Below, one piece after another: positions 9,574-18,702 of a stretch of DNA of 40,031 nucleotides; the first letter of the stretch is position 1; each line of letters opens with the position of its first letter. The notes under the pieces are model-generated. The model saw nothing but the letters and a program-made list of their open reading frames with translations. It was not told the DNA's origin and did no database searches. A program made the position numbers and the translations under genes. This DNA is from Candidatus Omnitrophota bacterium (GTDB lineage: Bacteria > Omnitrophota > Gorgyraeia > Gygaellales > Profunditerraquicolaceae): the NCBI GenBank assembly GCA_028716705.1, contig JAQUPI010000011.1:1-40031 (forward strand). The letters are read 5' to 3'.

Positions 9574-9744
9574 CTATTCGCTTTCGGTAACTTCTTCGCG
9601 TACTACCCGGATAACCTTCTTTGCCTTCGCCTGGATAAATGCCGGCCGGCTCGAAAATTCTTCGCATTGTAACACGGATAATCCGTTACTGAAGACGCAA
9701 TCGCTGCCTTCAACGCAAGTGCTGCATAAGCCTTTTTTATTCAT
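9574..9744 (-). CDS. Small Cys-rich protein
   Basis: MNKKGLCSTCVEGSDCVFSNGLSVLQCEEF..; GGAGG SD upstream of ATG at 9744. ORF-track start at 9786 overlaps the upstream gene. Confidence 0.7.
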   Translation of the reverse strand: MNKKGLCSTCVEGSDCVFSNGLSVLQCEEFSSRPAFIQAKAKKVIRVVREEVTESE

Positions 9745-9745
9745 A

Positions 9746-11392
9746 CTACCTCCCTGCCGCTGCCTTTGCCCCGCGGTGGTTACCATTACGGCTCTTGTTG
9801 CCGTTGCCGTTAAGGATCATCTCCGCTTCCTGGCGATAGGCATCCATTACATAGGGAATACCCGAGACCTGCGCCGCCTCTTCGGTCAAAGACATCAGAT
9901 CCCTGCGGGAGATCGAGGACACGCGGAAGTTCCTGCTGCCTGCCATTAACTGCTGCAGGCCCACTCTTATCTTTTGGGCAAAAGAATATATGCCCACAGC
10001 TCCTAACGGGATATCTTTCATATCCTTGCCGTATTTTTCCAACAGTTCTTCATAATAGACAAAGATCTCTTTTTCCGTAGAACCGTAAGCCGAGACAGTA
10101 GGCGGAAGATTCTTTTCCTTTAGCCAGTTGCCGATATTCTTCCCGACCATCCCGGGGATCATCAGTGCCCTTCCCATACAAACTGCTTTGACGTAAGGGG
10201 CTCCCATGGCGATGACTTTAAAGACATGGTCTTCGCTGGAGAACCCGCCGGCAATAGCGATATCCGGAAGACGGAACCCCTTTTTGACGAGTTTCTGGCA
10301 GAACTCATGGGTAAGCGCTTGCAGATAGAACGTAGGTATACCCCACTCCTCCATCATCCTCCAGGGGCTCATTCCGGTTCCTCCCGGCGCGCCGTCAATG
10401 GTAAGCAGATCTATCTTCGCCAGGGAAGAATATTTAAGGGCCATCGCCAATTCCCGCATGGAGTAAGCGCCGGTCTTCAGGGTGATGCGCTTAAAACCCA
10501 GATCTCTTAAACGCTTTATCTCCGCGAGAAAAGCCTCTTCGGAAACAAATCCAAGCCGGGAATGCCTTTCAAATTCCTTGATCGCTCCGTCTTTAAACGC
10601 CTTTTGATTGGCCTCAACAGAAGGGTCTGGCGTAACAATATATCCCCGCTTCTGTAATTCCAGCGCTCTTTCTAAGGTCTTTACCTTGATCTCTCCGCCG
10701 ATACATTTTGCGCCCTGGCCCCACTTCAGCTCTATCGTCTGTAAATTATGTTTTTTACGCACATATTCCGCGACTCCCAGGCGCGTATCTTCCACGTTCA
10801 TCTGCACGAGTATTTCGCCGTAGCCGTTGTGAAACCTCTTATAAACCTCGATACGCCGGTCCATCTCCGGAGAATTCTTGATCTTGCCTTTATTGTCCAA
10901 TTCCAGGCCGGGGTCGATCCCGCAAACGTTCTCTCCGCATACTAAGGTTACGCCCGAAATAGCCGCGCCTATGGCAAAATGCTCCCAGTTCTTCCTGGCG
11001 ATCTCGGTTGAGCCCAATGCGCCGGTAAAAATAGGCATCTTCATTTTTACCTTGCTGTCCCAACCATATTCCATTTCGGTATTAACATCCGGGAATTTGG
11101 TATTATCGGGGTCGCCTTGCGCGTCTCTGGGTAACCCCTTGGCGCCCAAAGCATATCCCTGAATATTTAAATGGGAATAATCCACGGGGTAATTTTTATC
11201 CGCTCCAGCAGTTATCTCTCCGAAAGGTCCGGGATAGATCACTTCCCTGCCGCGAAAAGTGGCTTTAAAGATATCGCAATTCCCTTTACAACCGTCTATA
11301 CAACGCGAGCAAATGCCTGAACCCGGGACCACGTTTTTGGAACGGTTAAACGTTCCCACCGCATCATTTGAATTCGGCCTTCCTAAATTCAT
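9746..11392 (-). CDS. FMN-binding glutamate synthase-family protein (stand-alone GltB domain type)
   Basis: ELKWGQGAKCIGGEIK..LLTIDGAPGGTGMSPWRMMEEWGIP..IAIAGGFSSEDHVFKVIAMGA; N-terminal CSRCIDGCKGNC. SD AAGGAGGG favours ATG at 11392. Confidence 0.88.
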   Translation of the reverse strand: MNLGRPNSNDAVGTFNRSKNVVPGSGICSRCIDGCKGNCDIFKATFRGREVIYPGPFGEITAGADKNYPVDYSHLNIQGYALGAKGLPRDAQGDPDNTKFPDVNTEMEYGWDSKVKMKMPIFTGALGSTEIARKNWEHFAIGAAISGVTLVCGENVCGIDPGLELDNKGKIKNSPEMDRRIEVYKRFHNGYGEILVQMNVEDTRLGVAEYVRKKHNLQTIELKWGQGAKCIGGEIKVKTLERALELQKRGYIVTPDPSVEANQKAFKDGAIKEFERHSRLGFVSEEAFLAEIKRLRDLGFKRITLKTGAYSMRELAMALKYSSLAKIDLLTIDGAPGGTGMSPWRMMEEWGIPTFYLQALTHEFCQKLVKKGFRLPDIAIAGGFSSEDHVFKVIAMGAPYVKAVCMGRALMIPGMVGKNIGNWLKEKNLPPTVSAYGSTEKEIFVYYEELLEKYGKDMKDIPLGAVGIYSFAQKIRVGLQQLMAGSRNFRVSSISRRDLMSLTEEAAQVSGIPYVMDAYRQEAEMILNGNGNKSRNGNHRGAKAAAGR

Positions 11393-11429
11393 GCTGACTA
11401 CCCTCCTTTTTACTTTGCCCATCTTCTCT

Positions 11430-11448
11430 TTAATCCGATCCGGATTAA
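11430..11448. repeat. Perfect 8-bp inverted repeat with 3-bp spacer upstream of the glutamate-synthase-like gene
   Basis: TTAATCCG ATC CGGATTAA. Confidence 0.85.
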
Positions 11449-11481
11449 CGCGAAGAACTTTCTCCGCCTGATGAGCATGAG

Positions 11482-12186
11482 CTACCTAGCTCCTGTTAAG
11501 TGTCTCATATCCGCCGCCAGGATAATCGCCTCCGCGACTTCGCGCATGGTCTTGCGGTTATCCATACTGTATTTACGAAGTTTTAAATAAGCCTGCTCTT
11601 CGGTTAATGTTTCATCCCGCATCAAGATCCCCTTGGCCCGCTCTATTCTCTTTCGGGTTTCCAATTCTTCCTGGATGACTTTGCTCTTAACCATTAATTC
11701 CGTGTTTTCGATCGCTACCGCCGCCTGGTTAGCGATAGTAGTGAGGACATCGGTCTCCGTTTCGCTAAAATCGTGCGGCCTGGAAGTATAACAGTTAATT
11801 ACCCCGATAACCCTGCCCTTAACCGCCATAGGCACGGATAACAGCGAGCTTAAGCCTTCTTTCTTGGCAATGTCTTTATATTTATATTCTTTTTCTTTAT
11901 TCACGTCCTTTACCGCGATGGGTTTGTTCTCCTTTGCCGCCTTCCCGGCAATGCCTTCCCCGATCTTCAGGGGAGGTTTTTTGTTGTAAGCCTCACTGAT
12001 ACTCTGCGTGGCCCTGACTACCAGAAGACCGCTTTTTTCATCTATCAGCATTAAAGAGCATATATTCGAACCTAATAATTCCGCCGTAACGGTGACAATG
12101 AGCCGCAATATATCCTCTAAATACAGATCGGAGGTAATGGCCTTGCTGATCCTGGATAATGCTTTTATCTGGTCACCGAATGTCAT
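11482..12186 (-). CDS. GAF-ANTAR antiterminator-type regulator
   Basis: GAF domain (..RATQSISEAYNKKPPLKIGEGIAGKAAKENKP..) then ANTAR (RKRIERAKGILMRDETLTEEQAYLKLRKYSMDNRKTMREVAEAII). Upstream part of the track ORF lies in a terminator-like hairpin, so the start is placed at ATG 12186 after AGGG. Confidence 0.9.
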   Translation of the reverse strand: MTFGDQIKALSRISKAITSDLYLEDILRLIVTVTAELLGSNICSLMLIDEKSGLLVVRATQSISEAYNKKPPLKIGEGIAGKAAKENKPIAVKDVNKEKEYKYKDIAKKEGLSSLLSVPMAVKGRVIGVINCYTSRPHDFSETETDVLTTIANQAAVAIENTELMVKSKVIQEELETRKRIERAKGILMRDETLTEEQAYLKLRKYSMDNRKTMREVAEAIILAADMRHLTGAR

Positions 12187-12204
12187 ATTTGTCATTTCCC
12201 TAAC

Positions 12205-12259
12205 AAAAAAAACGTCCTCTTGCTCCTTTTCTATAAGGAACAATCGAACGCCATTGTTC
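12205..12259 (-). promoter_or_regulatory. ANTAR-gene leader, hairpin set 3 (terminator-like plus alternative hairpin)
   Basis: CGTTCgaTTGTTCCTT[ATAGAA]AAGGAGCAAgaGGACG TTTTTTTT; competing stem GAACAAT[GGCGTTCG]ATTGTTC. Confidence 0.6.
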
Positions 12260-12263
12260 TCGG

Positions 12264-12319
12264 CATAAAAAAACGCCCTCTTTAAAGCGGATTCTTGCTT
12301 TAAAAGGACGCCTTTATCC
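12264..12319 (-). promoter_or_regulatory. ANTAR-gene leader, site 2: hexaloop plus terminator
   Basis: GGAT[AAAGGC]GTCC overlapping CGTCCTTTTAAAGC AAGAATCC GCTTTAAAGAGGGCG TTTTTTT. Confidence 0.7.
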
Positions 12320-12351
12320 GGGATTTCGCACGCCGAAATTTACACTGCCAG

Positions 12352-12418
12352 AAAAACAAAAAAGCGTTCCTTAAAGAACGCTTCTTTGCTTCCTTGAAAC
12401 ACGAACCTTGTGTTTCAA
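12352..12418 (-). promoter_or_regulatory. ANTAR-gene leader, site 1: P1, P2 hexaloop and terminator
   Basis: P1 TTGAAACAC[AAGGTTC]GTGTTTCAA; P2 AAGGAAGC[AAAGAA]GC(G)TTCTTT; terminator AAGCGTTC TTTAAG GAACGCTT TTTTGTTTTT. Confidence 0.7.
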
Positions 12419-12422
12419 ATAA

Positions 12423-12450
12423 AGTATAACGTTAAATCAATTTTTGTCAA
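12423..12450 (-). promoter_or_regulatory. Sigma-70 promoter of the GAF-ANTAR gene
   Basis: TTGACA-N16-TATACT. Confidence 0.8.
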
Positions 12451-12460
12451 GTTTTTTTAT

Positions 12461-13837
<1,377 letters not shown>

Positions 13838-13860
13838 CTAAAATACAGGCAACATCCGTG

Positions 13861-13906
13861 AAAATAAAAATAGCGCCCCCCCCTAAGGAGGACGCCTTTG
13901 TCTCTC
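13861..13906 (-). promoter_or_regulatory. gdhA leader: hexaloop overlapping a GC-rich terminator-like hairpin
   Basis: GAG(A)GAC[AAAGGC]GTCCTC; GCGTCCTCC TTA GGGGGGGGCGC TATTTTTATTTT. Confidence 0.6.
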
Positions 13907-13918
13907 TATTATTGAACA

Positions 13919-13946
13919 ATTATAGCATTCAAACAAAAGTTGTCAA
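13919..13946 (-). promoter_or_regulatory. Sigma-70 promoter of gdhA
   Basis: TTGACA-N16-TATAAT. Confidence 0.85.
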
Positions 13947-14027
13947 GGGTTTATCTGTAGCATGCCTTTAAACGCTTGTAGGTGCCTTCACTTGATTTTA
14001 ATCGAAAAAGGTGCTAATTTTTAAGTA

Positions 14028-14057
14028 GAGGCGGTTGTGATGGAGGTGGTTGTGATG
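14028..14057 (+). repeat. 15-bp tandem duplication containing an SD-like sequence and ATG
   Basis: GAGGCGGTTGTGATG / GAGGTGGTTGTGATG (14/15 identical). Confidence 0.85.
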
Positions 14058-14339
14058 GTAAAAAAGATACGGTTTTCAGTTTTGCTGATTTTATTCAGCG
14101 CGCTCTTAAGCGGGTCGTTATCCGCGGAGTCTCATTCCATCAGGATATCGTGCACCATTCCCCAGGCGGCCGGGGTTAATACCCCTATAATAAGCGAGGG
14201 CAATGCCGCCGGCATTAAAAACGCTGATTCACAAAACGGCAAAGGCGCTCCGATAGTCTTCGAGAAAGAAAAGAAAGAAACCAGGCAGGTTGAAGGGGCA
14301 GAACAGGAAATAGCGGTTAGGACGGTTTACGGCCGTTAA
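14055..14339 (+). CDS. Small secreted protein with signal peptide (alternative starts 14037/14040)
   Basis: MVKKIRFSVLLILFSALLSGSLSAESHSIRISCTIPQAAGVNTPI..; only convincing plus-strand CDS; convergent with the 889-aa gene. Confidence 0.65.
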   Translation: MVKKIRFSVLLILFSALLSGSLSAESHSIRISCTIPQAAGVNTPIISEGNAAGIKNADSQNGKGAPIVFEKEKKETRQVEGAEQEIAVRTVYGR

Positions 14340-14344
14340 GAGGA

Positions 14345-17014
14345 TTATTCATTTTTCTTTAAAGGAATATTATAAACATAACTGACACCCTCATTGAGGG
14401 TGATTTTTTTTGTTATTGCCGCCTTCGGCAGATAATATACAGGAAGGCTGTTTAGATCCAAGCTAAGGATGTGCTTCCCTGTTTTAACGCTTGAAAATGA
14501 ATACCGGCCGTTTTTATCCGTTACCTTGGCGGTATTATCCTCCAGTTTCATTACCACACCCCTGACGCCAAGTTCGCCTTTGTCGTACACGCCGTTTTCG
14601 TTTTTGTCTTCAAATATAAAACCGTAGATTTCCGAGCGCGAACTTATCCCGAAATTAAGCCTGATTGTCTCTTTATGTCTTATGGCTGCTCCCTGCGATG
14701 CCGGGACGGTAAGCATAAATCCTGGCGGGATAGTTGAGGTATCCAAACTTATAAACGCCTGGCGGCCGCGCACCCCCTTGAATTTATAATATCCGAAAAT
14801 GTCCGTTAAGACGGACTTTTGCCTGCCTAGCCATATCCTGATCCGTTCCACAGGCGCTTCATTCTTTTGCATGATCCCGTCGGAATTGTAATCCTTGAAA
14901 ACGAACCCGTCGATATCGCCGGCAGGCTGCCAGGAGAGTCCGGTATCCCAAATATAGCGCAAGCCGCTGTTTATCGTCGCTTCAAGGCGTTCCAACCCCC
15001 GGGGGTTATCCGCCCAAACATTGCGCAAACGGCATGAGGCATACCTTTCCATATCCGCAGCCGGCCGGTATGATAATTCAGAATAACCCTCGATGTAATC
15101 CTCTCCGGAAAAAAAGCTTACATTGGATAAGGTGTCCTCTTCGTTGCGGTAAGTAAAACGCACCACTCCGGAAAACGGGCTTTTTCCCAACCGGCCGGAT
15201 AGATCAAGCCCGGTCTCCGTAGCGCTCGGCCGGGAACGGTCGCCCGTCAGGCTCTCAGTCAGCCAATTCATATCCCTGTTAAGGTAATAATATAAATAAC
15301 GGGAAAAATTCAGCCTCAGCCCGGCATATATCCGGTCATTTAAGTAATCCGAAGCGTGCGAAGAATAATTGGAGTACTCTCGGTGATAGTAATCGGAATA
15401 AATATTTAAGTCTTTTATCAATCTAAATGTCTTCACGGCCCCGATATTGTAATTCTGGTAACGGTATTGAGAAAGTTTTCCGAGATCATTCTGAAGGGTA
15501 TAATTCATCCTTAAAGAGGTCTTGGGGTCTAACACATAATTCAGTCCGAGGTCAGCGTCTTCGTTAAGCCTTTGAGGGTTATCCTGTGCCGGATATAGCC
15601 GGTCGCGATAAACGTCGAAGGTTCCCCTTAGAATCAGTTTATCCAGGGGTTCATAATTTAAATCAAAAAGTCCGCCCAGCTCCCCCTGCCTGGACGCGCT
15701 TCCGGTGGAACTGGTAAAATCCTTATTTAAATCCCTGAATTCCGACCCCAGGGTGAATTTCGGCGCAGAAAACCGCGCCTTTAAAAGATTGGCGAATGCC
15801 TCGGAATTGCCCGCGTTTTCAACCCCGAATTTCCATTTGCCGAGATCGAATCTGCCCCTGGAATCGTATCCTATATCATTAAGGTTTCCCGGACGGTCTT
15901 TTCCGAATCCGTGCATAAGCGTAACATCGTACACCTGCTTTTTCCCGGGCTGATATTGCAGGTTAAACCCATCTAAATATGAATCTCTCCTGCGGTTGAT
16001 GTCTGGAGAAAGGGTGCCGAATCCGGACCAATTCTCTCGCCCGGCGAAGACCGTGTAATTCAGTTTGTCATGCATCGCCGCGGATGAAAGCATCCCTCCC
16101 CTTAAGCCGATACCGGGGAATATAAGGCTGGAAAAATCCGGAGGAAAGTCAAAGAAGTCGAATCCGCGCAAGTTAAACCCCTCAAGATCCCCTATCCTGC
16201 CGTGTGTCAGGCCTATCGTGTAATGCCCAAGGGAATCTTGTCCGTCAAAGCGGTTCGCGGTCAGCGCGGAATCCAGTTCACCGTAGGGCGTTTCTCCTTC
16301 AAGGCCGAAATTTTGTATGAAAAAATAGCTTGTGCGCGAAAGGCCGTCTACATTATTGCCCCTTTCGTAGGTCGCCCAGTCCATCGCGTAATTAAGCCTG
16401 AAATTCCTCTCTTTTTCCTCTTCTGAGCGCATTCTTTCTTCAAGCGTTTCAATGTCCAGCCGGGGAAAAGAAGTAAAAAAGTCTAACGTCCGGCGTCCTT
16501 GGTCATCCCATACCTGCAGATAAGTGTAGCCGACCTCTTTTCCGGTCACCAAAAGTTCGTCCGCTCCTTTTTTCTCCACCAGCAGAATGGCGGGATTTGT
16601 AACCAAAAACCTCTTGAAGTTCTTTCCGGATATTATTACGCTCTTATTTTGTTCGATTTTAACCGCCTCCAGCGGCATACTGGAACCGGATACTTTCAGG
16701 GCAGGCTCAGGCGATACAGCTTTTTCCTCAGTAACTTGCGGGAAAATCCGTTTATCTTTCCCGGGTAGCTCTTTATTCTCCGGCGCCGTTTCCAAATGCT
16801 CTATTCTTTTGACATATTCCACGGCGGTTGAATAGTAAGGGGCGATAAGTAAGGCTTTTTTAAATTCATCAAGCGCTTCCCCGTATTTTCCTTTTTGATA
16901 GAGCTGAATGCCTGTGGAACAAAAATGTTCCGGTATCATCTCAAACGCGAAAAGGCGAAAGGGCTGGGCGCCCAACAAGGTCATGATCGACAGGATTAAA
17001 AATGCTTTTTTCAT
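14345..17014 (-). CDS. Secreted protein: TPR, pilus-secretin N-like domain, long beta-barrel-like region, two SdrD-B-like repeats; possible usher/outer-membrane platform
   Basis: Signal peptide; TPR GIQLYQKGKYGEALDEFKKALLIAPYYSTAVEYV; VIISGKNFKRFLVTNPAILLVEKKGADELLVTGKEVGYTYLQVWD; repeats GFVFKDYNSDGIMQKNE.. and GFIFEDKNENGVYDKGE.. Confidence 0.7.
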   Translation of the reverse strand: MKKAFLILSIMTLLGAQPFRLFAFEMIPEHFCSTGIQLYQKGKYGEALDEFKKALLIAPYYSTAVEYVKRIEHLETAPENKELPGKDKRIFPQVTEEKAVSPEPALKVSGSSMPLEAVKIEQNKSVIISGKNFKRFLVTNPAILLVEKKGADELLVTGKEVGYTYLQVWDDQGRRTLDFFTSFPRLDIETLEERMRSEEEKERNFRLNYAMDWATYERGNNVDGLSRTSYFFIQNFGLEGETPYGELDSALTANRFDGQDSLGHYTIGLTHGRIGDLEGFNLRGFDFFDFPPDFSSLIFPGIGLRGGMLSSAAMHDKLNYTVFAGRENWSGFGTLSPDINRRRDSYLDGFNLQYQPGKKQVYDVTLMHGFGKDRPGNLNDIGYDSRGRFDLGKWKFGVENAGNSEAFANLLKARFSAPKFTLGSEFRDLNKDFTSSTGSASRQGELGGLFDLNYEPLDKLILRGTFDVYRDRLYPAQDNPQRLNEDADLGLNYVLDPKTSLRMNYTLQNDLGKLSQYRYQNYNIGAVKTFRLIKDLNIYSDYYHREYSNYSSHASDYLNDRIYAGLRLNFSRYLYYYLNRDMNWLTESLTGDRSRPSATETGLDLSGRLGKSPFSGVVRFTYRNEEDTLSNVSFFSGEDYIEGYSELSYRPAADMERYASCRLRNVWADNPRGLERLEATINSGLRYIWDTGLSWQPAGDIDGFVFKDYNSDGIMQKNEAPVERIRIWLGRQKSVLTDIFGYYKFKGVRGRQAFISLDTSTIPPGFMLTVPASQGAAIRHKETIRLNFGISSRSEIYGFIFEDKNENGVYDKGELGVRGVVMKLEDNTAKVTDKNGRYSFSSVKTGKHILSLDLNSLPVYYLPKAAITKKITLNEGVSYVYNIPLKKNE

Positions 17015-17923
17015 CTAACCGGAAGAGAGCAAAACGATCCTCCCGTCATCTAAAACTTCTATGCCGGATTCGCGGGTTACGGGTGCAGGCCTGGAAAATT
17101 TATCGGTTTCAAGCGCTTTGCCCAGATCAAAGGTAAGGATCAGATCATATATTCCTTTGGAAATACGCTCCCTGCACGCGGCGCTCAATCCGGCCGCGTC
17201 TCCGGGGAAGGTATAAACGTCGTTGAATTCCCCCCTGGCGTAAACCATCCCGGCCTTATCCATCACGGCGAAGGTGCCGCCGCAGGTAATATCAACATTC
17301 CCGGTATTTTTGAAATCCATTTCTATGCGGCTTGCGCCCTGTCCCGCGGGAGCCACCTTAAGGTTGTCAATGAGCGCTTTTCTTGTGATCGTGCCCTCCG
17401 GCTCAATATAAAATAAAGTTGCCACTCTTATCACGATATTCATCCCCGCGGAGAACTCTTTCTGAGCCTCCTCCATCCTGCCGAACAGGCTTTCAAAAAA
17501 CATCGCGGCATAATGGCCGCCGCTCGCGCCTTCGGGGACATTGACCGAATAATTCACTTTCTGCCTGCTGAAGGGAGCGAGCGTAAACTCAGAAGGCGAG
17601 AATCTTATCCAGGGAACAGCTGATGATGTATTGATTTCGGCCGGAGAGAATTCTTTTGTGCCGTCCGCCGCGGGAAGATACCGCCAGCCTTCCAGATATA
17701 CGCGCATCTGCCTGGGCTCGGGGGTGGTATTTTCCACGATTATCTCTCCGTAACCGGTCCGTCCGGGGGGAATAGAAAGCCTGATCTTGGATTTATTGAT
17801 GGAGGGTAGTTCTACCGCGGAAGCTTTACCTTGAATGGAAAAAAGAAGGAATAAGGCGAAAAACAGCTGTCGGGAGGACGCGTTAAAAATGCGTGTCGAG
17901 CCCCTCGGCATAAGGCTTTTCAT
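17015..17923 (-). CDS. Secreted Ig-like chaperone-like protein (PapD-like/DUF916-like)
   Basis: IRLSIPPGRTGYGEIIVENTTPEPRQMRVYLEGWRY..WIRFSPSEFTLAPFSRQKVNYSVNVPEGASGGHYAAMFFES. Confidence 0.65.
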   Translation of the reverse strand: MKSLMPRGSTRIFNASSRQLFFALFLLFSIQGKASAVELPSINKSKIRLSIPPGRTGYGEIIVENTTPEPRQMRVYLEGWRYLPAADGTKEFSPAEINTSSAVPWIRFSPSEFTLAPFSRQKVNYSVNVPEGASGGHYAAMFFESLFGRMEEAQKEFSAGMNIVIRVATLFYIEPEGTITRKALIDNLKVAPAGQGASRIEMDFKNTGNVDITCGGTFAVMDKAGMVYARGEFNDVYTFPGDAAGLSAACRERISKGIYDLILTFDLGKALETDKFSRPAPVTRESGIEVLDDGRIVLLSSG

Positions 17924-17944
17924 TTTCTAACAGTTATCCCTGAT

Positions 17945-18538
17945 TTAAGGAGAAAGCGTCAGGGTTATGGTACCTTCGTACGTACCGGTTGGCTTGGAAG
18001 TGGTGATCACGCTTACGCCTGAGGCGTCTTCGGATCCGCCGGCGATAGAATAGTAGATCCTTAATCGCGCGCCTGTAAGTTCTGACGCCTGGATAGCCGG
18101 CCTGGACTTCGCGGTTTGATAGCTGATAAAACTATTGGAGGCCAGGGGAGTTTCCTGGTTATCGGCATTTGCCACTTTTACGAACTTTACATTGGTATTG
18201 CTGTTCAAATTAGCCGTTCCGTTGGCAAAATCAGTCGCGGAGTGGGTGATCGTCCATCCGGATTTATTGGAAACGACAGGCGCGTCTATCACAAAATAAG
18301 CGTTCGACCTGTAAACATTATCCGAACCCTTGGTAAGCTCCCCAAAATCTATACCCTGCCCCAAAAGGTCGGCAATGGGAGTCCAGGAACTGCCGACGAT
18401 CTTGTTCAGCGCCACATTCAGCTGATGCACTTCTTCTATGCTGGCGGATATTCTTACGGTTGTTGCGGCAAAGACCAGGGAAACAGTGCCGAAGATGAAT
18501 ACGGAGACCGCGGCTGGGAATAAGGCCCTCTTTTTCAT
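17945..18538 (-). CDS. Secreted pilin-like/surface fibre subunit candidate
   Basis: Signal peptide then ATTVRISASIEEVHQLNVALNKI..; beta-rich, ends GTYEGTITLTLSP. Confidence 0.55.
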   Translation of the reverse strand: MKKRALFPAAVSVFIFGTVSLVFAATTVRISASIEEVHQLNVALNKIVGSSWTPIADLLGQGIDFGELTKGSDNVYRSNAYFVIDAPVVSNKSGWTITHSATDFANGTANLNSNTNVKFVKVANADNQETPLASNSFISYQTAKSRPAIQASELTGARLRIYYSIAGGSEDASGVSVITTSKPTGTYEGTITLTLSP

Positions 18539-18601
18539 TGTCCCTCCTTTTCCCGCGGCCTGAGAACTTAATTTATGAGTTTTGGCGCAGTTTTTTCTGA
18601 T

Positions 18602-18682
18602 AGCGGGAATGATCGGCTGCTGCGTACTTTCTTATACATAAATTACAACAAGTACTCCGAATTACACTGACCGAATCCCGCT
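18602..18682 (-). other. Potential structured 5' leader of the pilin-like gene
   Basis: AGCGGGA..TTCCCGCT, TCGG..CCGA and GTACTT..AAGTAC nested complementarities. Confidence 0.4.
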
Positions 18683-18702
18683 TTTTATTGACTTTTTTCG
18701 TT

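Noticed and set aside
12187-12243. N-terminal extension MFLIEKEQEDVFFVREMTN of the GAF-ANTAR ORF
   Set aside because: Encoded by the third terminator-like hairpin and U-run; a better SD/start lies at 12186.
18540-18702. c-di-GMP (GEMM) riboswitch before the pilin-like gene
   Set aside because: Conserved GEMM core sequences not seen.
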